The notes beneath the pieces were generated by a model, which was not told the DNA's origin, searched no databases, and saw nothing but the letters and a program-made list of their open reading frames with translations. From Candidatus Altarchaeota archaeon (lineage in GTDB: Archaea > Altiarchaeota > Altiarchaeia > JAFGQM01): a stretch of DNA of 5,111 bases. Position numbers and translations under genes: made by a program. This document shows positions 1 to 5,111 of the stretch, piece by piece (position 1 is the stretch's first letter; every line of letters starts with the position of its first letter). Location of the stretch: NCBI GenBank assembly GCA_016935655.1, contig JAFGQM010000074.1, positions 1-5,111 of the forward strand. Reading direction: 5' to 3'.

Positions 1-1036
1 CATGGTCCCGCGGCGTCAGAAGCGTGATGGCGTCTCCGCCCTCCCCGGCGCGCGCAGTCCGCCCTATCCTGTGGATGTACTCCTTGGCACTCCCTGGGAC
101 GTCATAATTGTAGACATGGCTGACGTTCTTTATGTCGAGTCCCCTTGCCGCGACATCTGTAGCCACCAGGACGTCTATCCTCTCACCCTTTAGCTTGTCC
201 AATGAGTCCAGCCTCTTGTTCTGGCTCATGCCCCCGTGGATGGCCAACGCATTAACACCCTGCTTCCGGAGGTTTCTGGCTATGAAATCTGATTCCGTCC
301 GTGTAGCGCAGAACACGATGGCGAGTCCAGGAGTCTCATTCTTGATCAGGTGCACAAGAAGGGAGAATTTATCGTTTTGCTCTATGTCATAGCAGGTCTG
401 CTTCATCTTCATCGGGTCCACCAGGGGCTGTGTCCTTATGACGACCGGGTTGTTGAGGTACCTTTCCATGATCAAATAGATCTCGTTTGAGATGGTCGCA
501 CTGAACATCGCAGTCTGTATGTCCTTGGGTGTCTGGTCTATTATCCTTGTCACATCGTCTATGAAGCCCATGTCGAACATCCTGTCAGCCTCGTCCAGCA
601 CCAGGAACCTGAGCTCGTTGAAGCCTATGGTCTTCCTGCTTATATGGTCGAGTATCCTGCCCGGGGTGCCTACTACCACATTGGCTGTTTTAAGCCCTCT
701 TATTTGGGGCTCTATACTGACCCCCCCATAAATGCTCACAGTCTTTATTCCCCAAGAGTTCCCGAAGTCCCTGAACACGTCGCTCACCTGGACGCAGAGC
801 TCCCTAGTCGGCGTCAATACAAGAACCTGCAGGCCTTCATCCGGGAAAACATTTTGCAGTATCGGCATAGCAAATGCTGCAGTCTTGCCCGAGCCTGTCT
901 CAGCCTGGCCCACTACATCTTTGCCCGCGAGTATCTCAGGGATGCACTTCTCTTGGATGGTCGTGAGCTCCCTGTAGCCCAGCCTCTCCGCGGTGTCCAG
1001 CAGCTCCTTTTCAAGCTGCAAATCTGAAAATTTCAT
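1..1036 (-). CDS. DEAD-box ATP-dependent RNA helicase (partial, C-terminus beyond the left edge)
   Basis: An ATP-dependent helicase that unwinds short RNA duplexes or remodels RNA-protein complexes in the cytoplasm. The 345 visible residues cover both RecA-like domains. In order they show a Q-motif (TTIQ, 25-28), motif I AETGSGKT (45-52), Ia PTREL (76-80), GG (104-105), Ib TPGR (124-127), II DEAD (148-151), III SAT (179-181), IV VFCATR (241-246), V ATDVAARGLD (292-301) and VI HRIGRTARAG (322-331). The reading frame is still open at position 1 (after ...TPRDH), so the end of domain 2 and any C-terminal tail are missing. I chose the ATG at 1036 because the family usually begins with an MKFxxL-like segment. 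In-frame ATGs at 1048 and 1069 would add 4 or 11 residues; none of the three has a Shine-Dalgarno sequence. The gene is transcribed away from the plus-strand gene at 1194. The family call is certain; the cellular role (cold shock, ribosome assembly or RNA decay) cannot be read from the sequence. Confidence 0.97.
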   Translation of the reverse strand, partial: MKFSDLQLEKELLDTAERLGYRELTTIQEKCIPEILAGKDVVGQAETGSGKTAAFAMPILQNVFPDEGLQVLVLTPTRELCVQVSDVFRDFGNSWGIKTVSIYGGVSIEPQIRGLKTANVVVGTPGRILDHISRKTIGFNELRFLVLDEADRMFDMGFIDDVTRIIDQTPKDIQTAMFSATISNEIYLIMERYLNNPVVIRTQPLVDPMKMKQTCYDIEQNDKFSLLVHLIKNETPGLAIVFCATRTESDFIARNLRKQGVNALAIHGGMSQNKRLDSLDKLKGERIDVLVATDVAARGLDIKNVSHVYNYDVPGSAKEYIHRIGRTARAGEGGDAITLLTPRDH

Positions 1037-1051
1037 TTTAGATAACATTGA

Positions 1052-1060
1052 ATTTATAGA
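1052..1060 (-). promoter_or_regulatory. Candidate TATA box for the helicase
   Basis: On the minus strand this reads TCTATAAAT, close to an archaeal TATA box. Its centre is about 20 nt before the ATG at 1036. Archaeal TATA boxes normally sit about 26 nt before the transcription start, so the transcript would begin at or slightly inside the ATG at 1036. This would exclude the two upstream in-frame ATGs, but the spacing is short and the element is only a candidate. Confidence 0.35.
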
Positions 1061-1080
1061 ATTAAGCATTGGCCTGACGG

Positions 1081-1116
1081 GTGATAGTTAGACTATGCTA
1101 ATGTAGTCTATATCAC
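1081..1116. repeat. Interrupted inverted repeat (possible operator or hairpin)
   Basis: The left arm GTGATA-gt-TAGACTA (1081-1095) is the reverse complement of the right arm TAGTCTATATCAC (1104-1116), apart from two extra bases in the left arm. The arms give 13 paired positions around an 8-nt centre (TGCTAATG). The element is AT-rich, has no adjoining T tract and lies between two divergent starts. It therefore fits an operator for a dimeric regulator better than a terminator. If a helicase transcript began upstream, it could instead form a leader hairpin. Function is inferred only. Confidence 0.6.
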
Positions 1117-1193
1117 TTAGAAGAATAAAAATCAAGGTCTTCTGTCTTGCACGCGCATATTTGAAGGTGTAAAATTAAAATTGATGAACGAAT

Positions 1194-1640
1194 ATGGCCA
1201 AAAGACGTGCTAATCCCAAGCCTAGGAGACCTTTCAGGATAGTCGCTTCCTGTGTCTGCGGTACTGGAGTGTCGGCTGTGATTAGCAAATACCTTGTGCG
1301 GTCTTTGTCTGGAACAGACACGGGATTATTCCATAATCCGCCGGCAGAACAGGCGTTTTATACCAAAGAGGGCGGTTTTCCCTATACTGTACATGTCAGA
1401 GGGCTCAAGGGCGAGATAGGCAAACGACAGTTACTGAAACGGGACCTAGAGAATGCTGATCTGTTTGTGGGTATCGCATCCCCACGGCTTTTTAAGTTCC
1501 ATGGGCGGGAGAACCTGATACCTGAGCTCGATCGCTTGAGACGGGAGGGCAAGGTCGTCGATTCCTTGAGTGACAAGTTGGACTACGATACGCTCAGGAA
1601 ACAGATACTGCAGCGGATGAGAGACCGGGAGGGGGGGTAA
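1194..1640 (+). CDS. Hypothetical protein with a Cys/Gly-rich phosphate-loop-like motif
   Basis: A 148-residue protein that I do not recognise with certainty. After a basic N-terminal tail (residues 3-15, many Lys/Arg) comes a hydrophobic strand and a loop, IVASC-VCGTGVSA (16-28), followed by a helix-like segment. This strand-loop-helix resembles the active-site loop of low-molecular-weight tyrosine phosphatases (C-x5-R-S) or of PTS EIIB domains (CGxGxxTS). Two later segments also fit that fold: ENADLFVGIAS (86-96), like the phosphatase 'aDlil.m' strand, and a C-terminal DYDTLRKQI helix (130-138). The aligned phosphatase arginine is Val26, so classical LMW phosphatase activity is unlikely. 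There is no signal peptide or membrane segment, so it is probably cytoplasmic. The start is well bounded: an in-frame TGA lies at 1185-1187 and the ATG at 1194 is the first after it. The gene ends in a G7 run before TAA, only 3 nt from the convergent gene's stop codon. That it is a real gene is likely; the fold assignment is weak. Confidence 0.75.
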   Translation: MAKRRANPKPRRPFRIVASCVCGTGVSAVISKYLVRSLSGTDTGLFHNPPAEQAFYTKEGGFPYTVHVRGLKGEIGKRQLLKRDLENADLFVGIASPRLFKFHGRENLIPELDRLRREGKVVDSLSDKLDYDTLRKQILQRMRDREGG

Positions 1641-1643
1641 AAT

Positions 1644-2162
1644 TCACTTTCTCTTCGCCCTTCGCTTCTTGAATCCCTTAGCGACATAATCTCTGGAGAG
1701 CTTGACCGCCTTTGATATGGGGAGTGGAAAAAAAGGATAATGCCATCCTTGTTTCAGCAGGTGTTCTTTCCTAGGCTCGGTTATGACATTACCTGGGCTG
1801 AATTTATAGTCCGGGTAGGATTTCTCCAGGAGTTTCCCGATCCTGTAGTCCGCAAACGAGGCGACGCCCCTCCTTCTTAGGAGGGGGGCGTTTCTTAGGG
1901 GGTGAAAGCCTGAAGTTGTGATTTGTTTGGCAGCGTGGTCCAGGAGCACATCCACCCGGCCGACCTCTACGCCCTCCTTGATTCTGTCCTGCCTTATTAT
2001 GTCCTGAATCGCCTCGTTGGTTATAAATTGTCCCTCCGACTGGTTGTCGCCCTTCTGGAACTTCCCCACAGACAGTGTGAAGTAGGCGTTATCCGGCCTT
2101 TTGCGGCCATACCTCCAGTTCGGTTTTATCCGTATCCCCCAGGTCTCTTTGTGGTCAGCCAT
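1644..2162 (-). CDS. Hypothetical basic protein, downstream partner of the HAD hydrolase
   Basis: A 172-residue soluble protein that I do not recognise. It has no signal peptide or membrane segment. The N-terminal third has a strand-rich look (WGIRIKPNWRYG 8-19, AYFTLSVGKF 26-35). A charged middle contains EVGRVDVLLDHAAKQI (66-81), then an Arg-rich LLRRRGVASFADYRIGKLLE (94-113). An aromatic/proline patch follows (GWHYPFFPLP, 139-148), and the protein ends in a strongly basic tail, FKKRRAKRK (164-172), suggesting contact with nucleic acid or ribosomes. The RRRGVASF...IGKLLE stretch faintly recalls GNAT acetyltransferase motif A, but I would not annotate it so. The ATG directly follows the HAD gene's TGA with no gap, so translation is probably coupled and the two are one operon. 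The DNA for residues 89-99 contains a GC-rich hairpin and a short duplication. It is the last gene of its strand block. Confidence 0.8.
   Translation of the reverse strand: MADHKETWGIRIKPNWRYGRKRPDNAYFTLSVGKFQKGDNQSEGQFITNEAIQDIIRQDRIKEGVEVGRVDVLLDHAAKQITTSGFHPLRNAPLLRRRGVASFADYRIGKLLEKSYPDYKFSPGNVITEPRKEHLLKQGWHYPFFPLPISKAVKLSRDYVAKGFKKRRAKRK
1865..1890. repeat. GC-rich hairpin inside a coding region, with a short direct repeat
   Basis: CCCCTCCT (1867-1874) pairs perfectly with AGGAGGGG (1879-1886) across a 4-nt loop (TCTT). Two more pairs (1865-1866 with 1889-1890) form beyond a 2-nt G bulge. The octamer TTCTTAGG at 1874-1881 recurs at 1892-1899, an 18-nt period, giving a PLRNAPLLRR-type echo in the protein. 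The structure lies wholly inside the 172-residue gene and has no T tract beside it, so it is not an obvious terminator. Confidence 0.6.
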
Positions 2163-2849
2163 TCACTTCAGGATATCTATCCTTAAAAGCTCCCCCAGGT
2201 CCTTTATCTCATACTCAGGCGTCTCGTCCCTGTTCCTCGGCCTTTCGTCCCTGTATTTCCCCTTTAGTATCCTTACACTCACCATGCCCGACTTTTTTGC
2301 CCCTAGGACGTCCCTGCCCAGCTTGTCGCCGACATAGATGCATTCCTCTGGTTTCAGCCCCATATCCTTTGCCGCTTTCTTGAATATCTTCCCGCTGGAC
2401 TTCTGGCCCTCGGTCTCCCTTGAGATGAGGACGACATCAAAGAAGTGCTGCAGCCCTAGCCGTATTATCTTCTCCCACTGCTTGATTGCCATGCCCTCTG
2501 TTATGATGCCCAGCCTATAGCCCCTTCCCTTGAGTTTCAGCAGGGTCTCTATCGTATCTGGGAAGGGTTTTAGATGCGCTACCTTTGTGTTGTGGTAGGC
2601 GACTATCCCTGCGGCCACTATCCTCGCCCTCGCTTTGGAACGGCTCTTTTCGACCAGGGTGTCGAAATGCCGCTCATAGTTGGGACCATGCTTTTTTACG
2701 ATGTTTACCAGAATCTCCAGGGCCTCTTCCGCTGGCAGTTTCAGACCTGCCTCTATCATCGCCTCGATGGCGTTCCTCCTGGCGAGCTCGACCTGCTTCG
2801 TGTTGTCGTATAGGGTGTTGTCGATGTCGAAAAGGACAGCCTTTATCAT
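2163..2849 (-). CDS. HAD-superfamily subfamily IA hydrolase/phosphatase (TIGR02253-like)
   Basis: A 228-residue cytoplasmic Mg-dependent phosphohydrolase with the full HAD motif set. Motif I is DIDNT (nucleophile Asp8, acid/base Asp10, Thr12), motif II is IITEG (Thr117), motif III has Lys150, and motif IV is VGDKLGRD (Asp175 and Asp180, Mg ligands). A helical cap lies between motifs I and II, with the segments ELARRNAIEAMIE (21-33) and AGIVAYHNTK (80-89). These segments, and QWEKIIRLGL (124-133), closely resemble Pyrococcus PH1655 as I recall it, a member of the archaeal TIGR02253 group. Some archaeal relatives are annotated as glyceraldehyde-3-phosphate phosphatases; the substrate here cannot be decided. 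Length is normal for the family. One oddity is motif III, which reads QKSSGKIFKKA where relatives usually have KKPxPxIF. The ATG at 2849 fits the family start exactly (MIKAVLFD). The stop abuts the next gene, and 48 nt separate it from the large gene upstream. Confidence 0.95.
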   Translation of the reverse strand: MIKAVLFDIDNTLYDNTKQVELARRNAIEAMIEAGLKLPAEEALEILVNIVKKHGPNYERHFDTLVEKSRSKARARIVAAGIVAYHNTKVAHLKPFPDTIETLLKLKGRGYRLGIITEGMAIKQWEKIIRLGLQHFFDVVLISRETEGQKSSGKIFKKAAKDMGLKPEECIYVGDKLGRDVLGAKKSGMVSVRILKGKYRDERPRNRDETPEYEIKDLGELLRIDILK

Positions 2850-2897
2850 TTGTTTTAAGGAATAGTATAAATTAGAAAAGTTTCGGAGTAAAATGGT
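2850..2897 (-). promoter_or_regulatory. Short intergenic region with candidate TATA box for the HAD operon
   Basis: These 48 nt lie between the stop of the large surface protein and the HAD start. On the minus strand TTTATACTA (2871-2863) is TATA-like, centred about 18 nt before the ATG, which is shorter than the usual archaeal spacing to a leaderless start. A CTTTTC stretch just before it and an ATTTTA stretch after the upstream stop could contribute to T-rich archaeal termination, but neither is strong. No Shine-Dalgarno sequence precedes the HAD ATG. The region allows either read-through from the upstream gene or an independent promoter. Confidence 0.4.
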
Positions 2898-5111
2898 TTA
2901 GCAGCTATTCGCCCACAAGCCTATTATCGCTATTATGTCGCTCAGGCCCACGTTGCCGTTGGAGTCTATGTCCCCCTCCGGGCTTGTAGTCGCCCAGTAG
3001 CCCATGACCACAATAACATCACCCAGACCTATGTTCACCCCGCCGTCCAGATTGGCGTTGTTGTTGGTACATCCACCATCCTTGCAGAGATCATAGGTGC
3101 ATGGATTGGAATCAACGCAGTCTGCATTTACACTACACAGTTCTGTAAATGTCCGGTTGTACACTATTGTGACCACTCCCTCGGAGGAGCCGCCGGAAGT
3201 TATGGCCCTGAACCTGACGCTGTCCGTGCCAGACGCATTTTCATCCGCGCGCAGCAGTCTCACTGGAAGAGCGGCTGCATCTGCCACTAGTTCGCCCTTT
3301 GACGGCCCTTCCAGTATTGCGTAACTAGCTGCTTCGTCTGGGTCAGATGCAGGCAGTTCTATGAGTATTGACGAGTTCCTTAAAACATACTTACTGTAAC
3401 TGAATGCTACGGGGGGTGTATTGGCATTAGCAACTGGGGGGTTTGAATATGCCACTTGCACCATGACTGGTTGGCTCAAGGCTTTGGTGCCATCAGCGAA
3501 CTCCGCCTCTGCAACTAGTTTTACCGGCCCCCCGCCGAGTGACAGGCCCGATATGTCGAAGTTTGCCGGCGAGGAACCGCTGGCGGCAACGACCCGGTTG
3601 TTCTGGAGGAGCCTTATCTCGACCGATCCTGGTGCGCTCGCGCTCGCTGAGAAAATTGAGGATAGATCCCCCGAGGATGGACTGACGGTCAGCGAGACGT
3701 CCCTGCCGCGGTTGTTCGCCTGCAGCTGGCCCACCCACCTGCCTGGCGTCATCACCGGCGAGTTGTCATAGCTGACGACCCTGATGTCGTGGAAGCCGTC
3801 AGCCAGAGTGGTCGTATCCAGAGTGAATGCGTCCCCATCGAGGACTACCCCCTCCAGTATCCCGTCGACAAACAGTTCATGGTGAGATATGCCCGTAGCC
3901 TCCGGGTTGTCCGTAGTAGCTGAAGGCATTATAATTATGACTCCGTCCACAGGGTTCGGGGGCAGGCTGACACCCATTTGTGGTATATAGCCAAAGGGCC
4001 TTGTCAACGGGTCGCCATAGAAGAGACACTCAAAGGGGAAATTGCCGAAACCCCTCATATAAGCCTCGCCCAGAGAAAGGCCCTTGTAGTAGTAATAATG
4101 CTGGGGCGCCGTTGGGAACTTCTGCCAGTAAGCACAAGGCTCATCGACCGTTCCCGCACTACCGCTCGCACCTTTTTTAATCCAGTTGGTCAGCTTCTCC
4201 TGCCCACCGCCGTTCAACACCCCCGCGTAGCTTGTTAGATGATCCCCGAACGATCCGGGCAATAATGTCATATCCGCGTTGATTATGCCTGGTGACGCTA
4301 AACCCGTCATCACACCTAGTACATCATGACGCCCTATAGGGAGCGCGGAGCCTGTGACGCTCTGCTGGAGCTTCTCGGCATTACCCCCTGCATTTTCTAT
4401 ATATGCCATCGCATCAGCAAACTGGTATTCACGCACATTGCGTATATCGTTGGTTGCGATGAAATAGAAGGTGCCTTCAGGACGCGTCCCGTCGACGGCC
4501 ACCGACCTGTCGATCATGGCAGTCAGCTCGTCGACTGTATTGGCGTATGTGCCCGTATAACCGAGAAGGGCGCCGATGAAGTAACGCCTTGGCGGGTCTT
4601 TTTTGTCTGTCGGAATTCCGCCCCCCCAGTAGACCGAACTGTCAAAGGCATACATCCTCAGGCTTGGTAGACTATAGTAACCGTTCTCGGTGCCAGGTGT
4701 TCTAACCCCAGCGCGTATAACGTCGCTTATAAAGGCCCCGGTATATGCAGAGGATATGGCGATGCTTGTGGTGTCGACACTACAACCAGTGCTCACATAA
4801 CCCGAGTCAGGTATCCTATACTCCGCAGAGTTTGGGGTTACCGGTGCGATTACTATGTAATCTATGTGGTCGCCCATCTCCCGGTTGTATAACATCCCAA
4901 ATAGTGCATCAAGGTTCTTGTCAGCGAACTCGTTGTAATTGGCAGCCGCAGGGTTCATATACACAACGTTTCTGTCCGGTATGTCCCTTGCGTTCTTGTA
5001 ATAGTTCCCTATATATTGGGACTCCTTGACTGTTGGGTTGATTATCAGGAGGGTGTTCTCAGGACTGCCGCCGTGTGGGGGCAGATTGAGCTCTGCTTCC
5101 TCAGCAGACTC
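2898..5111 (-). CDS. Large extracellular TIGR03790-like protein with Ig-like domains and C-terminal dockerin (partial, N-terminus beyond the right edge)
   Basis: The frame is open to the right edge, giving 737 visible residues (numbered here from position 5111); the start and any signal peptide lie outside. Residues 1 to about 375 match my memory of the TIGR03790 family: NTLLIINP (19-26), YYKNARDIPDRNV (37-49), a central GRHDVLGVMTGLASPG (260-275), then GDHLTS (289-294), GASGSAGTV-x-EP (314-325) and a closing LGEAY...YGDPLTRPF (347-373). TIGR03790 is uncharacterised; the closing GDP segment recalls the end of C25 (gingipain-type) peptidases, but peptidase activity is not shown. After this come an Ig-like domain (about 382-460, ELFVDG...LADGFHDIRVVSYD), a second beta-rich stretch (about 470-557), a cadherin/Ig-like domain (about 559-651, NTPPVA...ASGTDSVRFRA), a Cys-rich loop (five Cys, 659-681) and a dockerin-like pair ending in the C-terminal Cys737. 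It probably acts at the cell surface or is secreted. A GTG at 4964 falls inside the conserved core and is not the start. Confidence 0.88.
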   Translation of the reverse strand, partial: ESAEEAELNLPPHGGSPENTLLIINPTVKESQYIGNYYKNARDIPDRNVVYMNPAAANYNEFADKNLDALFGMLYNREMGDHIDYIVIAPVTPNSAEYRIPDSGYVSTGCSVDTTSIAISSAYTGAFISDVIRAGVRTPGTENGYYSLPSLRMYAFDSSVYWGGGIPTDKKDPPRRYFIGALLGYTGTYANTVDELTAMIDRSVAVDGTRPEGTFYFIATNDIRNVREYQFADAMAYIENAGGNAEKLQQSVTGSALPIGRHDVLGVMTGLASPGIINADMTLLPGSFGDHLTSYAGVLNGGGQEKLTNWIKKGASGSAGTVDEPCAYWQKFPTAPQHYYYYKGLSLGEAYMRGFGNFPFECLFYGDPLTRPFGYIPQMGVSLPPNPVDGVIIIMPSATTDNPEATGISHHELFVDGILEGVVLDGDAFTLDTTTLADGFHDIRVVSYDNSPVMTPGRWVGQLQANNRGRDVSLTVSPSSGDLSSIFSASASAPGSVEIRLLQNNRVVAASGSSPANFDISGLSLGGGPVKLVAEAEFADGTKALSQPVMVQVAYSNPPVANANTPPVAFSYSKYVLRNSSILIELPASDPDEAASYAILEGPSKGELVADAAALPVRLLRADENASGTDSVRFRAITSGGSSEGVVTIVYNRTFTELCSVNADCVDSNPCTYDLCKDGGCTNNNANLDGGVNIGLGDVIVVMGYWATTSPEGDIDSNGNVGLSDIIAIIGLWANSC
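2901..3053 (-). other. Dockerin-like repeat pair (two 27-residue Ca-binding-type repeats)
   Basis: The last 51 residues of the large protein form two units at a 27-residue spacing, NLDGGVNIGLGDV and DIDSNGNVGLSDI, each followed by a hydrophobic helix ending in YWA or LWA. The second unit keeps the dockerin calcium-loop pattern (Asp at loop positions 1, 3 and 12, Asn-Gly at 5-6). The first unit keeps Asp at 3 and 12 but has Asn at 1, Gly at 5 and Val at 6, so it is partly degenerate. Dockerins bind cohesin domains. No cohesin is visible in this window. Confidence 0.8.
3069..3137 (-). other. Cys-rich loop linking the Ig-like region to the dockerin
   Basis: This encodes a short segment of the pattern C-x5-C-x5-C-x4-C-x4-C, containing ADCVDSNPCTYDLC. 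It resembles the small 'DC.D.NPCT.D.C..G.C' modules common in secreted proteins of bacteria and some archaea. Five cysteines here plus the C-terminal cysteine could make three disulfides, which supports an extracellular location. The pairing is inferred. Confidence 0.6.

Larger units (their letters stand above)
1037..1193. promoter_or_regulatory. Divergent intergenic/promoter region
   Basis: This is the only sizeable gene-free stretch. It separates the helicase (minus) from the 148-residue gene (plus), so it should hold both promoters. It contains an inverted repeat (1081-1116), a TATA-like element for the helicase (about 1052-1060, minus strand) and AT-rich sequence at 1168-1180 (TGTAAAATTAAAA), which lies 14-26 nt before the plus-strand ATG and could serve as its TATA region. 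A GAAGGTG at 1163-1169 resembles a Shine-Dalgarno sequence but is about 25 nt from the ATG, too far to decide the start. I see no tRNA or other structured RNA gene here. Confidence 0.6.

Noticed and set aside
2..1027. Several plus-strand reading frames of 60-127 codons opposite the helicase
   Set aside because: They are antisense shadows; the minus strand encodes an unbroken helicase with every DEAD-box motif.
1181..1187. TTGATGA resembling a C box of an archaeal C/D guide RNA
   Set aside because: It sits just before the ATG at 1194, the first base departs from RUGAUGA, and I found no convincing D box or paired C'/D' boxes nearby.
1641..1700. Pyrimidine-rich stretch after the plus gene as a terminator
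   Set aside because: It lies within the coding end of the convergent gene (encoding its Lys/Arg tail) and has no long uninterrupted T tract.
1735..1905. GNAT acetyltransferase assignment for the 172-residue protein
   Set aside because: Only a faint similarity to motif A (RRRGVASF...IGKLLE) is visible and the pattern Q/RxxGxG/A is not properly met.
2898..2960. Exosortase/archaeosortase sorting signal at the C-terminus of the large protein
   Set aside because: There is no PEP-, PGF- or PEF-type motif followed by a membrane helix and basic tail; the end is a dockerin-like repeat finishing in WANSC.
3493..3738. An 81-codon minus-strand frame inside the large gene
   Set aside because: It is an alternative frame of the surface-protein gene with low-complexity composition and no recognisable motif.
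2898..4964. A complete gene starting at the GTG at 4964
   Set aside because: The frame continues open to 5111 and the upstream residues (NTLLIINP, YYKNARDIPDRNV) are part of the conserved core, so the true start is outside the window.

Overview
The window looks like a compact archaeal chromosome segment; I cannot assign a lineage. Four things point to archaea. The HAD hydrolase closely resembles a subfamily typical of archaea (TIGR02253 type, like Pyrococcus PH1655). AGG/AGA (Arg) and ATA (Ile) codons are common. No gene start has a convincing Shine-Dalgarno sequence, and AT-rich TATA-like elements sit just upstream of several starts. Genes are packed tightly: 0 nt between two tandem genes and 3 nt between two convergent stop codons.

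Layout from left to right. (1) Positions 1-1036, minus strand: a DEAD-box RNA helicase with all diagnostic motifs, its C-terminus cut by the left edge. (2) Positions 1037-1193: a divergent intergenic region with a 13-bp interrupted inverted repeat (1081-1116). (3) Positions 1194-1640, plus strand: a 148-residue protein of unknown function with a Cys/Gly-rich loop that may be a degenerate phosphatase or PTS-EIIB type loop. (4) Positions 1644-2162, minus strand: an unrecognised basic 172-residue protein. (5) Positions 2163-2849, minus strand: the HAD phosphatase, whose stop codon directly abuts the start of gene 4. (6) Positions 2898-5111, minus strand: a large secreted-type protein running off the right edge. 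Its core resembles the uncharacterised TIGR03790 family and is followed by Ig-like domains, a Cys-rich loop and a C-terminal dockerin-like repeat pair.

Genes 6, 5 and 4 lie in tandem on the minus strand. Genes 5 and 4 are almost certainly co-transcribed. Gene 6 is separated from gene 5 by 48 nt that carry a TATA-like element, so gene 5 may have its own promoter. The most unusual item is the large surface protein. TIGR03790 was described mainly from exosortase-bearing bacteria; here the same type of core sits in an apparently archaeal setting and ends in a dockerin instead of a sorting signal. No RNA genes, CRISPR arrays or insertion sequences are visible.
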